Source of the DNA: a bacterium
GTDB taxonomy: Bacteria > Myxococcota_A > Polyangia > Nannocystales > Nannocystaceae
Assembly: GCA_024742475.1 (NCBI GenBank)
Contig: JANSYI010000034.1
Coordinates: 1 to 64,000 of the forward strand
Length of the DNA: 64,000 nt
Direction: 5' to 3'
Positions 1-8,432 of this stretch are shown one piece after another. Made by a program: the position numbers and the translations under genes. The notes under the pieces were generated by a model. That model had not been told where the DNA came from, did no database searches, and worked only from the letters and a program-made list of their open reading frames with translations. How positions within the stretch are numbered: position 1 is the stretch's first letter; each line of letters begins with the position of its first letter.

Positions 1-666
1 AGGATGTGCATCGACGGGTTCTTGCTCGCGAGCGTTGCACTTCTCCGCGTCCTCGGGCGAGACCACATCGGTATACCTCGTCGAGAGAATGTTCGCGGTA
101 TCACAGGCAGGGCTCTCGTTGCCCCACGGAAAGATTCGATTATCGGTTCCACGCGCGGCCTTTTCCCACTCGGCCTCGGTCGGCAACCTCTTCCCGCGCC
201 AGCGACAATATGCGTCCGCTTCACTCCAGGTGATGAAGGACGCGGGGTGCCGCGGGTATTCGGGGACGGTCTGCGTGAACAGCGATGTTATCTCGCACAC
301 GCCAGCACGTGCGCATGCTCCCCACTCCTCCCGTGTGGTTTCATACTGATCGATCCAGAACTCGGAGAGTTCGATCTCTCGGTGCGGCACCTCGAGGAGG
401 ATGAAGGCTTGGGGGTCAGACGTGCAATCCACATGTGTCTGAAACACCTCGACCTCGGCAAGTTGCGTGGGAATACAACCGCGTCCGAAGGGGCCAGCGG
501 GAACGCGCGCCATGCCAGAGCGGACTTCAGCAGCCCCACCCGACGATTCCTCGGCCCCGTCATCCCCCGCGACTTCCCCGTCCTGCGGAGGAGAGCCGAG
601 AGGGCATCCGGACCCTGCGCCAGAGACCGTTGCACATACGGAAGCTCTCAGGACGATTGACGCCAT
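1..666 (-). CDS. Formylglycine-generating-enzyme-like lipoprotein, copy 1 (3' end outside window)
   Basis: The minus-strand frame from the ATG at 664-666 is open to the window edge, so at least 222 residues are present and the C-terminus is missing. After an N-terminal hydrophobic stretch and an Asp/Glu/Ser-rich linker comes a FGE-sulfatase (SUMF1/EgtB-like) domain with the family segments MARVPAG, EFWIDQYETTREEW, RHPASFITW, RLPTEAEWEKAARG and FPWGNE. It is collinear with the next gene (773-1828), so the two are tandem paralogues. True FGEs oxidise a sulfatase cysteine; most bacterial secreted members have unknown roles, so catalysis is not implied. The motif before the first Cys (GSGC) is a weak lipobox. 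A 29-bp element shared with the upstream unit lies 72 nt before the start. Confidence 0.8.
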   Translation of the reverse strand, partial: MASIVLRASVCATVSGAGSGCPLGSPPQDGEVAGDDGAEESSGGAAEVRSGMARVPAGPFGRGCIPTQLAEVEVFQTHVDCTSDPQAFILLEVPHREIELSEFWIDQYETTREEWGACARAGVCEITSLFTQTVPEYPRHPASFITWSEADAYCRWRGKRLPTEAEWEKAARGTDNRIFPWGNESPACDTANILSTRYTDVVSPEDAEKCNAREQEPVDAHP

Positions 667-737
667 CCGACTCGTTCCTTGGACGAAAAGTGAGGACATC
701 GGATTCCGCCGATTTGTCAGGGTCGAATCCGCACCTT

Positions 738-766
738 TCATAGAGGTTCCAGTATACCAGTCGACG
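738..766 (-). promoter_or_regulatory. 29-bp repeated promoter-like element, copy A
   Basis: This element matches the sequence at 2152-2180 at 28 of 29 positions, while the flanking DNA does not match. On the plus strand its core is CCAGTATACCAG (CCAG-TATA-CCAG). On the minus strand it carries TATACT, a good -10 hexamer, and it lies just upstream of the lipoprotein starting at 666. I read it as a conserved promoter or operator shared by two transcription units. No convincing -35 is seen at standard spacing. Confidence 0.5.
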
Positions 767-772
767 GGGCCC

Positions 773-1828
773 CTACCTTTCAAAGGGGTCATCGATCGAC
801 TCGGGCGGAACGGAGGAAGCACACCGCACGCCAAGCCGTGTCGACGCCCGAGCAGGATCGAACCACGACCGACGAAACGTGTACCCGCCCGACGCCCCGT
901 AGTACGAACCTCGATGTACGCGGTAGTCGGTCAGCGACCCTGTATTCGCCTCGGCCGGCCCGACGGGGTCCTTGACCGGAGCCTCGCTGTAGTACTCCTT
1001 TCCCGCCCAGTCTGCAGTCCACTCCTGCACGTTCCCGTACATGCCGACTACGCCATACGGCGATCGGTCCAGGGGATGTGCATCGACAGGTTCCTGTTCT
1101 CGATGGTTGCAGCTCTCAGCGTCTTCTGGTGTTCCAACATCTGTGTACCTCGTCGACAAGATGTTGGCCGTGTTGCAGGTCGGACTCTCGTTGCCCCAAG
1201 GGAAAATACGGCCGTCGGTCCCACGCGCGGCCTTCTCCCATTCCGCCTCCGTAGGGAGTCGCTTCCCTCGCCAGCGACAGTACGCATCTGCTTCGTGCCA
1301 GGTGATGTACGATGCTGGGTGCCGAGGGTACTCGGGTTGGGGTTCTGTAAACAGCGACGTGATCTCGCACGCTCCAGCTTTGGCGCATGCTCCCCACTCT
1401 TCGCGCGTGGTTTCGTACTGGTCTATCCAGAACTCCGAAAGCTCGAGTTCTCGATATGGAACGTCGAGCAAGATCTCATCTTCGCGAATGGACTTGCATG
1501 ACAGGTGGGTTCTGAACACCTCGATCTCTGACAGCTGATCTGGATCGCATCCTCGCCAGAACTCCCCTGCGGGGATCCTCGCCATTCCAGATCGAACTTC
1601 GACCTCCGCGCCCGTCGTTCCCGCTCCCTCGTCGCTTTGGGTTTCACCAACCTCATCCTGCGGAGCGGGTGTCACCTGACATCCCAGAACTGTAGCGACG
1701 AGGTAGAGGCTCAGGGCCGCTCCCTGGTCTATCCGCCGCGTCCCCGGGCATCCGGCCCGCGCCGGCCCTCCGCCGGCTCGCAGAGCGGCCGGCCGCAGGC
1801 AATCGTTGACGGTGCGAGAGAAGGACAT
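773..1828 (-). CDS. Formylglycine-generating-enzyme-like lipoprotein, copy 2
   Basis: A 351-residue secreted lipoprotein. The N-terminus has a hydrophobic segment ending in a good lipobox (VLGC), then an acidic Thr/Glu-rich linker and a full FGE-sulfatase domain: MARIPAG, FWIDQYETTREEW, RLPTEAEWEKAARG, FPWGNES, YGNVQEWTADW, HRGSYYG and the terminal LGVRCA. The ATG at 1826-1828 is preferred because it starts two bases after the stop of the 89-codon gene upstream; an open frame reaches 1927 but would overlap that gene. The protein is probably periplasmic or surface-exposed. Whether it keeps formylglycine-generating activity cannot be judged from sequence. It is a tandem duplicate of the gene at 1-666. 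Confidence 0.82.
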   Translation of the reverse strand: MSFSRTVNDCLRPAALRAGGGPARAGCPGTRRIDQGAALSLYLVATVLGCQVTPAPQDEVGETQSDEGAGTTGAEVEVRSGMARIPAGEFWRGCDPDQLSEIEVFRTHLSCKSIREDEILLDVPYRELELSEFWIDQYETTREEWGACAKAGACEITSLFTEPQPEYPRHPASYITWHEADAYCRWRGKRLPTEAEWEKAARGTDGRIFPWGNESPTCNTANILSTRYTDVGTPEDAESCNHREQEPVDAHPLDRSPYGVVGMYGNVQEWTADWAGKEYYSEAPVKDPVGPAEANTGSLTDYRVHRGSYYGASGGYTFRRSWFDPARASTRLGVRCASSVPPESIDDPFER

Positions 1829-1830
1829 CG

Positions 1831-2100
1831 CTAGTCGCAAAGGCTGGGTTCGGGGAAGAAATCGTAGTCGTATTTGTGCACGTCCGACAGCAGCTGATCC
1901 GCTTCGACCGCGGTCATCCCGCCGCACGTCATCGCGTCGAGCACATCGACTAGGTCCAGATTCGACTGACCGCGATCCGTGCTTCCCGTCACATCTTTTC
2001 CAAAGTATTCCAGGAGCCTCGCGCGCAACACGTGCCCGGCTGGAGTCCCCGATCCCCCTCCTCCGTCGACTTGGTCAAACCCGGGGTTGGAGCTCGTCAC
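1831..2100 (-). CDS. Small acidic protein of unknown function (89 aa)
   Basis: The GTG start at 2098-2100 has a strong Shine-Dalgarno sequence (GAGGAGGGG) a few bases upstream. The stop is two bases before the start of FGE-like copy 2, so the two are very likely cotranscribed and coupled. The protein begins with a Gly-rich stretch, then a region with NLDLVDVLDAM and ends with several Asp/Tyr/Phe residues and a Cys near the C-terminus. I do not recognise a family. The 29-bp element copy B lies about 50 nt upstream. It may be a small partner of the FGE-like lipoprotein; that is inference from coupling only. Confidence 0.6.
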   Translation of the reverse strand: MTSSNPGFDQVDGGGGSGTPAGHVLRARLLEYFGKDVTGSTDRGQSNLDLVDVLDAMTCGGMTAVEADQLLSDVHKYDYDFFPEPSLCD

Positions 2101-2151
2101 ATGCCCCTCCTCGTCTACGAACGTCGAGGCCGGCTCGTCGCTTCCGGACCA

Positions 2152-2180
2152 TCATAGAGGTCCCAGTATACCAGTCGACG
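2152..2180 (-). promoter_or_regulatory. 29-bp repeated promoter-like element, copy B
   Basis: Second copy of the element at 738-766, with one mismatch. On the minus strand it places TATACT about 60 nt upstream of the GTG start of the 89-codon gene. Together the two copies suggest that both FGE-like units answer to the same regulator or use the same promoter type. Confidence 0.5.
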
Positions 2181-2237
2181 TCGTCGAAGACCCGGCGCGA
2201 CCGCAAGCAGCGTCGCGAACCGAGACTCGAGCGTCGG

Positions 2238-2477
2238 CTACCCGCAGGTGCAAGTCTGGTTCATGCCGTCGTACTGGTACGAAGAGACGCCGTTGTCCTT
2301 ACAGCAGGCCTTGCACGCGCCGCCATCGATCTTGGCCTTCTCGTCGGCGCCGCAGACCTCGTTCGCTTTGGCCTTGGGATCGGCGCTGCGCTCGGCGTCG
2401 CCGCCATCACAGCCTAACGCGGCAGCGCTGAAGAAGATGGTCGAGACGAGCAGGGTCTTGAGGACGTTCACACCCAT
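2238..2477 (-). CDS. Small Cys-rich lipoprotein (79 aa)
   Basis: The start chosen is the ATG at 2475-2477, which gives a textbook lipoprotein signal: Met, a few residues with one Lys, a hydrophobic core and lipobox AALGC. An open frame extends 21 codons further upstream but would spoil the signal. The mature part is about 60 residues with six further cysteines (pattern C-x8-CKACC then CTCG at the end), so it is probably a small disulfide-bonded envelope protein. No family is recognised. It is divergently placed to the broken methyltransferase at 2605. Confidence 0.65.
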   Translation of the reverse strand: MGVNVLKTLLVSTIFFSAAALGCDGGDAERSADPKAKANEVCGADEKAKIDGGACKACCKDNGVSSYQYDGMNQTCTCG

Positions 2478-2604
2478 GGGAGTCTCCGCGGCGGCGAAAG
2501 TGATCCCGAGTTTCTGCTCGCGGTCCCCGGTCGCAGACACACTATGAGGCGTCGTGGGCGTGGGCGGGCCCCAGGCCGGTTGGACCGCTGCTACGGTGCG
2601 CGCA

Positions 2605-4048
2605 GTGGCTCACGCTCGCGCGTACGATCAGCTCCCCTACGACGATCGCCCCGTCGCCGAAACGCACCCGGACCGCCTGTGGGTGGTCGCCAGGGCGAAT
2701 GGGCTGGTCCTTCCCGAACCCTCGCGGCTCCGCGTGCTCGAGCTTGGGTGTGCGAACGCCGTCAACCTGATCCCCATGGCGTTCCATCTTCCCGAGGCGC
2801 AGTTCCTCGGGGTGGATATTGCGCCCAGCCAGGTGAGCCGAGCCAACGCGCGGGTCGCCGAGCTTGGCCTCCAGAATCTGACCGTGGTCTGCGCCGACGT
2901 GATGGAGTTCGAGCCGGGCGAGGACACCTACGACCTCATCATCGCCCACGGCCTCTTCTCGTGGATCCCCGACGCGGCGAGGGACCGTGTGCTCGCGCTG
3001 TGTCGCCGCGCGCTCGCGCCCCACGGGATCGCGTACATCAGCTACAACGCCATGCCGGCGTGGGGGATCCGGCAGGCGATCGGCCGGGCGCTGCAAGAGA
3101 TGGCTCGCGGGGCGTCGAGCGACGAGGAGCGATTGGCCCGCGTACGCTCTGGTCTCGCGCGCCTGGCGAAGGTCTAGCCACTCGCGGGCACGGCCGAGGG
3201 CCATCTTCTGATGAGCGAGCTGGAGGGGCTTCATGGCAAGCCCGACTCGTACTTGCTGGACGAGTATCTCGTCGAGTCGCGGGCATTCTGGTGGCGCGAG
3301 TTCGTGGAGCTGGCGAACGGGGCCGGGCTCGAGGTCGTCGCCGACGTCGCTCCGACCGGGTTGGATGACGGCGCCTACGCGCAATCCGTTCAAGACCTGC
3401 GAGGTCTCGCGCAAGACGACCTCGGCGCGGAGCAGATCGCCGACGTCGTCGCCTTCAGGCAGTTTCGCGCGACGCTGCTGTGCCGCGACGACGCTCCGCG
3501 GGTCGATACGAGCCCGGCTGCGTGGGTCCCTACGATGCATGTGGCAGCTCCGCCGAGCCAGAGCGAGTCGGCGTCCCTGTGGTTGGCGAAGCTGCAAGAC
3601 GCGTGGCCCACCGATCTCCCGTTCGAGCAGCTTCGGGAGGCTCTGGGAGCGAGCGCTGAGGAGCTGGCCGAGGGCCTCTACCGCGACTGCGTGGCTGGGG
3701 CGGTACGACTGCGCCCCCGGGCCCTGCCGATCGCGCGTCGCGTCGACGCGAAGCAACCGAAAGTGTGCGCGCTGACTCGCTTCGAGGCGCCCGAGTTGGG
3801 TTTCGTGACGAACGCGCTGCATGAGTACGCCCCGCTCGACGACTTCCACGCCGCCCTCGTCGGCTTGTGTGACGGCACGCGGACGCTGGAGAAGGTCGCG
3901 GATGCCCTGGCGGACGACGTGATCGCGGGGCGGCTGTCGATCGGTGGGGGGGCCGCTGCCCGCCCGCCGCCAGCTTCGCATGTCGATGCGCACGGCGGTC
4001 AAGGCTTCACTTCGGCAGCTGGCCCAGGCGGCCCTGCTCGTGAAGTGA
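2605..4048 (+). pseudogene. Broken SAM-dependent methyltransferase with regulatory domain
   Basis: The first part (2605-3174; an alternative GTG start lies at 2554) encodes a class I methyltransferase with PYDDRPVAETHPDRL, motif I VLELGCANAVNL and LGVDIAPSQV. A TAG at 3175-3177 interrupts it, but the same frame continues directly with PLAGTAEGHLL and a conserved-looking segment containing KPDSYLLDEYL, matching the methyltransferase-regulatory domain that normally follows in this family. A second lesion is a run of seven G at 3946-3952. Removing one G restores a frame ending in QLRMSMRTAVKASLRQL and stopping at 4046-4048. The full-length product would be about 480 residues. Either this is a true pseudogene or the lesions are sequencing errors. 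Codon bias in all parts is still that of a coding gene, so any decay is recent. Confidence 0.75.
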
Positions 4049-4117
4049 TATGCGGGGCGGGTGCCGCCGGTCGCATCCTTGCTTTGACGGCGGCCTCGGT
4101 TTTGGCGAGGGTGTGCC

Positions 4118-6370
4118 GTGGCCGACGAGGAAGAGCTGCAGGGCACCGTCGAGCGGGTCGTCTATCACGACGCCAAGTCCCGCTACACCGTGCTGCGCAT
4201 GCTGGTGCCGGGCCACGACACGCTCGTGACCGCGGTCGGGCGCATGGTCAGCGTCGAGACGGGCGCCGACCTCACGCTGCGCGGTCGCTGGGACGAACAC
4301 CCGCAGCACGGCCGGCAGTTTTCGATCGTCGGCATGACCATTGCCGTGCCGACGACCAAGCTCGGCATCGAGCGCAGGCTGATGCGCTATCCGGGCGTCA
4401 AGGCGGTGATGGCCTCGCGCATCGTGGCGAAGTTCGGGCTCGATACGCTCAGCGTCCTCGAGCAGCAGCCGCGGCGCCTGCTCGAGGTTGACGGCATCGG
4501 TGCCCGCACGCTGGAGAAGATCGTCGAGCATCACGCCACGCACAGCGGCCCGATGGCGCAGCTCGAGGCGCAGCTGCTCGAGCTCGATCTGCCCGTGCAC
4601 CTGGCCAACGCGATCTTCGACCGCTACGGCGACGACGGCATCAACGTGCTGCGCAAGCACCCCTACCGGCTGGCGCGTGAGGTCCGGGGCATCGGCTTCG
4701 CGACCGCGGATCGCGTCGCCCGAGCCCTGGGCATCGAGCCCGACAGCGCCGAGCGGCTCGATGCAGGGGTGATGCACGTGCTCGAGCAGGCCGAGATGGA
4801 CGGCCACTGCGCGCTGCCCATCGAGGCGCTCGTGGAGCAGGCGACGCGCAACCTCGGCGCGCCCGAGTACGCGGTGCGGGACGCGGGCGAGCGCTTGGTC
4901 CTCAGCGGGGAGATCGTGCTCGAGCACGGCAACGACGACACCCCGCTGGCGTTTCCCGTGCGGATGCTCGAGGCCGAGAACGACGTGGCCGCCGGGTTGG
5001 CCGCCCTGGCGCGGGGCACCGTGCAGCCGTGGGTCGTGCCCGCGCTGCCCGATCACCTCAGCGCCGGCCAGAAGGCGGCGGTCGAGGCGGTCGCCGAGCA
5101 CGGCGTCGTGGTGCTGACCGGCGGCCCGGGCACGGGCAAGAGCACCGTGGTCGCGCAGGTGCTCGAGCTCGCCGAGGCCAACGCGGTCGAGGTGATGCTC
5201 GCCGCGCCGACCGGACGTGCCGCCAAGCGTCTCGAGCAGACCACCGGGCACTCGGCGAGCACGCTGCACCGCTTGCTCGAGTTTCAGCCCGAGACCGGCG
5301 CCTTCTCCCACGGCGCGGCCGACCCGCTGCCGCCAGGCCTGCTCGTCGTCGACGAGAGCTCGATGATCGACGTGGTGTTGGCCTCCGCACTGCTCGGCGC
5401 GTTGACCGACGCCCACCGGCTGCTGCTCGTCGGCGACGCCGATCAGCTCCCCTCCGTCGGCCCCGGCAACGTGCTGCGTGACGTCATGGCCGTCGCACAG
5501 GAGCCGCAGACCTCGATGGCGCTCGTGCGCCTCACCGAGGTGTTTCGCCAAGGGGAGGGCAGCAGCATCATCGCCAACGCGCACCGTGTCCTGCATGGGC
5601 AGGCGCTCGCGCCCGACGCGTCGGGGGAGGGGGGCGAGTTCTTCGTCGTCGCGTGCCGCACCGCGCAGCGCGTGCACGACCTGGCCGTCCGCATGGCGAC
5701 CGACCGCATCCCGGCCGCGTATGGCATCGACGGCCGAACCTCCGTGCAGGTGCTCGTGCCCATGCACAAGGGCATCGCGGGCACCGAAAACCTCAACCGC
5801 AGCCTTCAGGCGCACTTCACGGCGGGACAGCGCGAGTGGACCCTGGGCGGCAAGAACACCCCCGCGCGGCTGTTTCGTCGCACCGACCGGGTCATGCAGA
5901 CCCGCAACGACTACGAGAAGGCGGTGTTCAACGGCGACATCGGCGAGGTCGTCGACGTCGACGCCGAAGGGGGATCGCTGACCGTCGACTTCGATGGGCA
6001 GCGGGTCCGCTACGAGGGGCGCGAGGTCACGGCGCTGCAGCTCGCCTACGCCCTGTCGATTCACAAGAGCCAGGGCAGCGAGTTCGACGCGGTCATCGTG
6101 TGCTTGCTGCCAGAGCACCACGTGATGCTGCGACGCAACCTGCTCTACACCGCGATCACCCGGGCGAAGCGGCTGTGCGTGCTGGTCGGCGACACGCGGG
6201 CGATTGCGCGGGCCATCGACCAGGCCTCCGACAATCGTCGGCACACCGGGCTGGCCCGCCGTCTGCGAGGCGCGATCGTGGCTGGGTCGCCCCCGCCTTC
6301 CGAAGAGGGGGCCGACGACGGGGCCGACGAGGGCGCCCATGAGGGCGCCGACACGCTCAGCGAGACATGA
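4118..6370 (+). CDS. recD2: RecD2-type ATP-dependent DNA helicase
   Basis: A 750-residue SF1B helicase of the stand-alone RecD2 (YrrC/RecD-like) family. The N-terminal OB-like and helix-hairpin-helix region (LEVDGIGARTLEKI; VRGIGFATADRVA) precedes Walker A GGPGTGKST at about residues 335-343, Walker B VDESSMID, LVGDADQLPSVGPG, and near the C-terminus SIHKSQGSEFD and LLYTAITRAKRLCVLVG. These are the signature motifs of a 5'-3' helicase acting in DNA repair without RecBC. Start is GTG at 4118. The last 14 bases overlap the 3' end of the convergent ruvA gene. Length agrees with RecD2 (about 720-800 aa). Confidence 0.93.
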   Translation: MADEEELQGTVERVVYHDAKSRYTVLRMLVPGHDTLVTAVGRMVSVETGADLTLRGRWDEHPQHGRQFSIVGMTIAVPTTKLGIERRLMRYPGVKAVMASRIVAKFGLDTLSVLEQQPRRLLEVDGIGARTLEKIVEHHATHSGPMAQLEAQLLELDLPVHLANAIFDRYGDDGINVLRKHPYRLAREVRGIGFATADRVARALGIEPDSAERLDAGVMHVLEQAEMDGHCALPIEALVEQATRNLGAPEYAVRDAGERLVLSGEIVLEHGNDDTPLAFPVRMLEAENDVAAGLAALARGTVQPWVVPALPDHLSAGQKAAVEAVAEHGVVVLTGGPGTGKSTVVAQVLELAEANAVEVMLAAPTGRAAKRLEQTTGHSASTLHRLLEFQPETGAFSHGAADPLPPGLLVVDESSMIDVVLASALLGALTDAHRLLLVGDADQLPSVGPGNVLRDVMAVAQEPQTSMALVRLTEVFRQGEGSSIIANAHRVLHGQALAPDASGEGGEFFVVACRTAQRVHDLAVRMATDRIPAAYGIDGRTSVQVLVPMHKGIAGTENLNRSLQAHFTAGQREWTLGGKNTPARLFRRTDRVMQTRNDYEKAVFNGDIGEVVDVDAEGGSLTVDFDGQRVRYEGREVTALQLAYALSIHKSQGSEFDAVIVCLLPEHHVMLRRNLLYTAITRAKRLCVLVGDTRAIARAIDQASDNRRHTGLARRLRGAIVAGSPPPSEEGADDGADEGAHEGADTLSET

Positions 6371-6986
6371 GGACGGCCAGCGTCTTGCGCACGAGGCCGT
6401 CGAGGTCTTCGGGCGGAGGGTCGGCGTCGTGCGCCTTGGCCAGGGCGGCGTTGACCACCTTGGGCTTCCAGCCGAGGTTGACCAGCACCGCGCGGGCCTC
6501 GTCGTCGAGCGCGTCGGTCGGCTCGCCCTCGGTCGGTTCGCCGTCGCGATCGTCCTGCACGCCGAGCGATGCGGCGAGCGGCTCCACCTTTTCGCGCAGG
6601 TCGAGGATGATGCGCTCGGCGGTGCGCTTGCCGACGCCGGGAATCCGCTGGAGCGTCGCTTGCTGACCCTGTCCGATGGCCTCGAGCAGCTCGATCAGTG
6701 GGAACCCGCCCAAGACGGCGACCGCGTTCTTGGGGCCGACTTGGGGGACCGAGGTGAGCAGCTGGAACATGCGCCGCTCCTCGGGGCGCTCGAAGCCGTA
6801 CAGCGCGAGGACGTCTTCGCGGACGTGGGTGTGCACCCACAGCGCGCAGTCTGCTCCCTCCTCGGGCACCTCGGCGAAGGTCTGCCACGAGACGGTGAGT
6901 TGGTAGCCGACGCCGCTGACGTCCAGCACGATGGTGCCCGTGAGCGCGTCGCGGACGAGCACGGTGCCGCGAAGATGTCCGATCAT
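6357..6986 (-). CDS. ruvA: Holliday junction branch migration protein RuvA
   Basis: A 209-residue protein beginning MIGHLRGTV with the RuvA OB fold, then the tandem helix-hairpin-helix segments (LLTSVPQVGPKNAVAVLG and RIPGVGKRTAERIILDL), an acidic linker and the C-terminal domain III (DDEARAVLVNLGWK) that contacts RuvB. RuvA binds four-way junctions and loads the RuvB motor; ruvB is not in the window. The ATG at 6984-6986 overlaps the ruvC stop in an ATGA, so the pair is translationally coupled. Its 3' end overlaps recD2 from the other strand by 14 bp. Confidence 0.95.
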   Translation of the reverse strand: MIGHLRGTVLVRDALTGTIVLDVSGVGYQLTVSWQTFAEVPEEGADCALWVHTHVREDVLALYGFERPEERRMFQLLTSVPQVGPKNAVAVLGGFPLIELLEAIGQGQQATLQRIPGVGKRTAERIILDLREKVEPLAASLGVQDDRDGEPTEGEPTDALDDEARAVLVNLGWKPKVVNAALAKAHDADPPPEDLDGLVRKTLAVLMSR

Positions 6987-7528
6987 GCGAGGTCTCCTCC
7001 AAGCGACGCTTGGTCGGGGTCGACCACGCGCAGCTGGGCTGGAGCACTGTGCCCGTGACAGAGCGCGATGGCCAGCGCGTCGGCGGCATCGGTACTCGGC
7101 GTGCGCCGCAGCGCGAAGAGCATCTGCACGCGGGCTTGCACCTGCGCCTTGGTGGCGCGCCCGTGCCCGACGACCTGCTGCTTGATCGTCGAGGGTGCGT
7201 ACTCGTAGGTGGGCAGGGCGTGCTGTGCCGCGAGCAGCATGATCGCACCGCGAGCCTGCCCGAGCTTGAGCGCGCTCGCGGCGTTCTTGCCGTGAAACGC
7301 CTTCTCCAGGGCGACGGCCTGGGGCCGGAGCTCGGCGATGATCTCCATGAGACCCGAGGCGATCTCTGCGATGCGCTCGGGGACCTCGAGCGTGCGAGGC
7401 GGGCGAAGGACCCCGCACTCGACGTAGCGGAAGGCGCCGCCGCGCTGGCCGTGGGCCTCGATCACCCCATAGCCGACGCACAGGGTGCCCGGGTCGATGC
7501 CGAGGATCCGCTGCGGCCGAGCACCCAT
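6983..7528 (-). CDS. ruvC: Crossover junction endodeoxyribonuclease RuvC
   Basis: A 181-residue Holliday junction resolvase with the RNase-H-like core: ILGIDPGT (first catalytic Asp), ALEKAFHGKN (Glu), and STDAADALA near the end (last acidic pair). The segment YAPSTIKQQVVGHGRATKAQV is typical of the family. The start chosen (ATG 7526-7528) has AGGAA just upstream; a longer reading from 7546 is possible. It is the first gene of the ruvC-ruvA pair. RuvC cuts junctions symmetrically within the RuvABC complex. Confidence 0.94.
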   Translation of the reverse strand: MGARPQRILGIDPGTLCVGYGVIEAHGQRGGAFRYVECGVLRPPRTLEVPERIAEIASGLMEIIAELRPQAVALEKAFHGKNAASALKLGQARGAIMLLAAQHALPTYEYAPSTIKQQVVGHGRATKAQVQARVQMLFALRRTPSTDAADALAIALCHGHSAPAQLRVVDPDQASLGGDLA

Positions 7529-7562
7529 GCCGTTCCTGGGTACCACAACGCCGCCGGGAGCT

Positions 7563-8351
7563 CTATTTGCGGGCGCCGGCGGTGGCTTCGAGCAGATCCC
7601 CGACCGTCATGGTCTTGGGCAGGCCCTTTTGGGCGACGGCGGTCCACAGCGCATCGAGAACGTCGTCCTCGTCGGCAGCCACAATGGCCTCGCGCAGGGC
7701 CAGCACCGCAGCGCGGCGACGACCCTCGTCGAGGGCCTGACGCAGGGCGCCCGCGACCGGGCTGTCGCTGGGTGGCGGCTCGGGCAGGCGGAAGACGAGG
7801 CCGGAGGCGTCGTTGGACGCCGGGGGCGGCTGGGTACCGGCCGGAAGCGGCGCGGACGTGGCGGGCAGGGGAGGCGCGGCTTGTGCGGCCCGCGGATCCA
7901 CGGCAGGGCGCCCGACACGTTCGACGACGACCGGGGGGGCTTCCTTGTGCCAACGGCGACGCACGCCAGCCTCGAATCGGTCGCGCTCGGCCGGACGGGG
8001 CTGGACCTGGACCTGGCCCGAGGCGACGCGCTGCTCCATGGCTTGGCCGCGCTGGAGGATCTCCTCGCCGTGGCCTTTGGGAAGCACCGTCACGACGGTG
8101 TCCTCTTTGATGATCGCGTAGAGCACCTCGCCGAACTCCCCGACGGGGATCAGCGTCTGAGGCTCGCCCAGCATCGCGTCGAGGGTGCGGATCGCTCGAC
8201 CGCCGTCCTCGGCCTCGCCCAGGGCGACATCGAGCCGGTCGCGCAGCGTCTCGTCGTCATCCTCCGCGCGCGTGGGCACCAGCTCACGGAGCCGCTGAAC
8301 GGCGCGGTGGGTGATGCTGTAGCGTCGATGGCCGACGAAGGGGGGGCGCAT
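7563..8351 (-). CDS. Conserved-looking hypothetical protein upstream of ruvC
   Basis: A 262-residue protein in two parts. The first 100 residues or so (RRYSITHRAVQRLRELVP... LYAIIKEDTVVTVLP) look like a compact alpha/beta domain. A Pro/Ala-rich linker follows, then an alpha-helical C-terminal part ending TMTVGDLLEATAG. No signal peptide or membrane segment is seen, so it is probably cytoplasmic. The N-terminal pattern (ITHRAVxRL, then a beta hairpin) faintly recalls small RelE/HigB- or DUF4258-like folds, but I cannot assign it. It lies 34 bp upstream of ruvC on the same strand. A -10-like TACACC sits 8 nt before its ATG. Confidence 0.65.
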   Translation of the reverse strand: MRPPFVGHRRYSITHRAVQRLRELVPTRAEDDDETLRDRLDVALGEAEDGGRAIRTLDAMLGEPQTLIPVGEFGEVLYAIIKEDTVVTVLPKGHGEEILQRGQAMEQRVASGQVQVQPRPAERDRFEAGVRRRWHKEAPPVVVERVGRPAVDPRAAQAAPPLPATSAPLPAGTQPPPASNDASGLVFRLPEPPPSDSPVAGALRQALDEGRRRAAVLALREAIVAADEDDVLDALWTAVAQKGLPKTMTVGDLLEATAGARK

Positions 8352-8432
8352 GGGGTCGCGGTGTAGCCCAGCGCATCCAGCATGGCTACCCCCAACTTGC
8401 CAAGCATGTTGCGGGCGGCTCACACTGGGCCC

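Noticed and set aside
1831..1927. Upstream extension of FGE-like copy 2 to 1927
   Set aside because: It would overlap the 89-codon gene by almost 100 bases and bury the signal peptide; ATG 1828 fits the two-base spacing and lipobox better.
738..2180. The 29-bp repeats as ends of a mobile element or att sites
   Set aside because: They are direct, bracket ordinary genes, and no transposase, integrase or inverted ends are found between or beside them.
4007..6340. Long open frame on the minus strand (777 codons) opposite recD2
   Set aside because: It lies antisense to a clearly recognised helicase, is rich in Arg/His/Gln with no ordered motifs, and comes from the high third-position GC bias.
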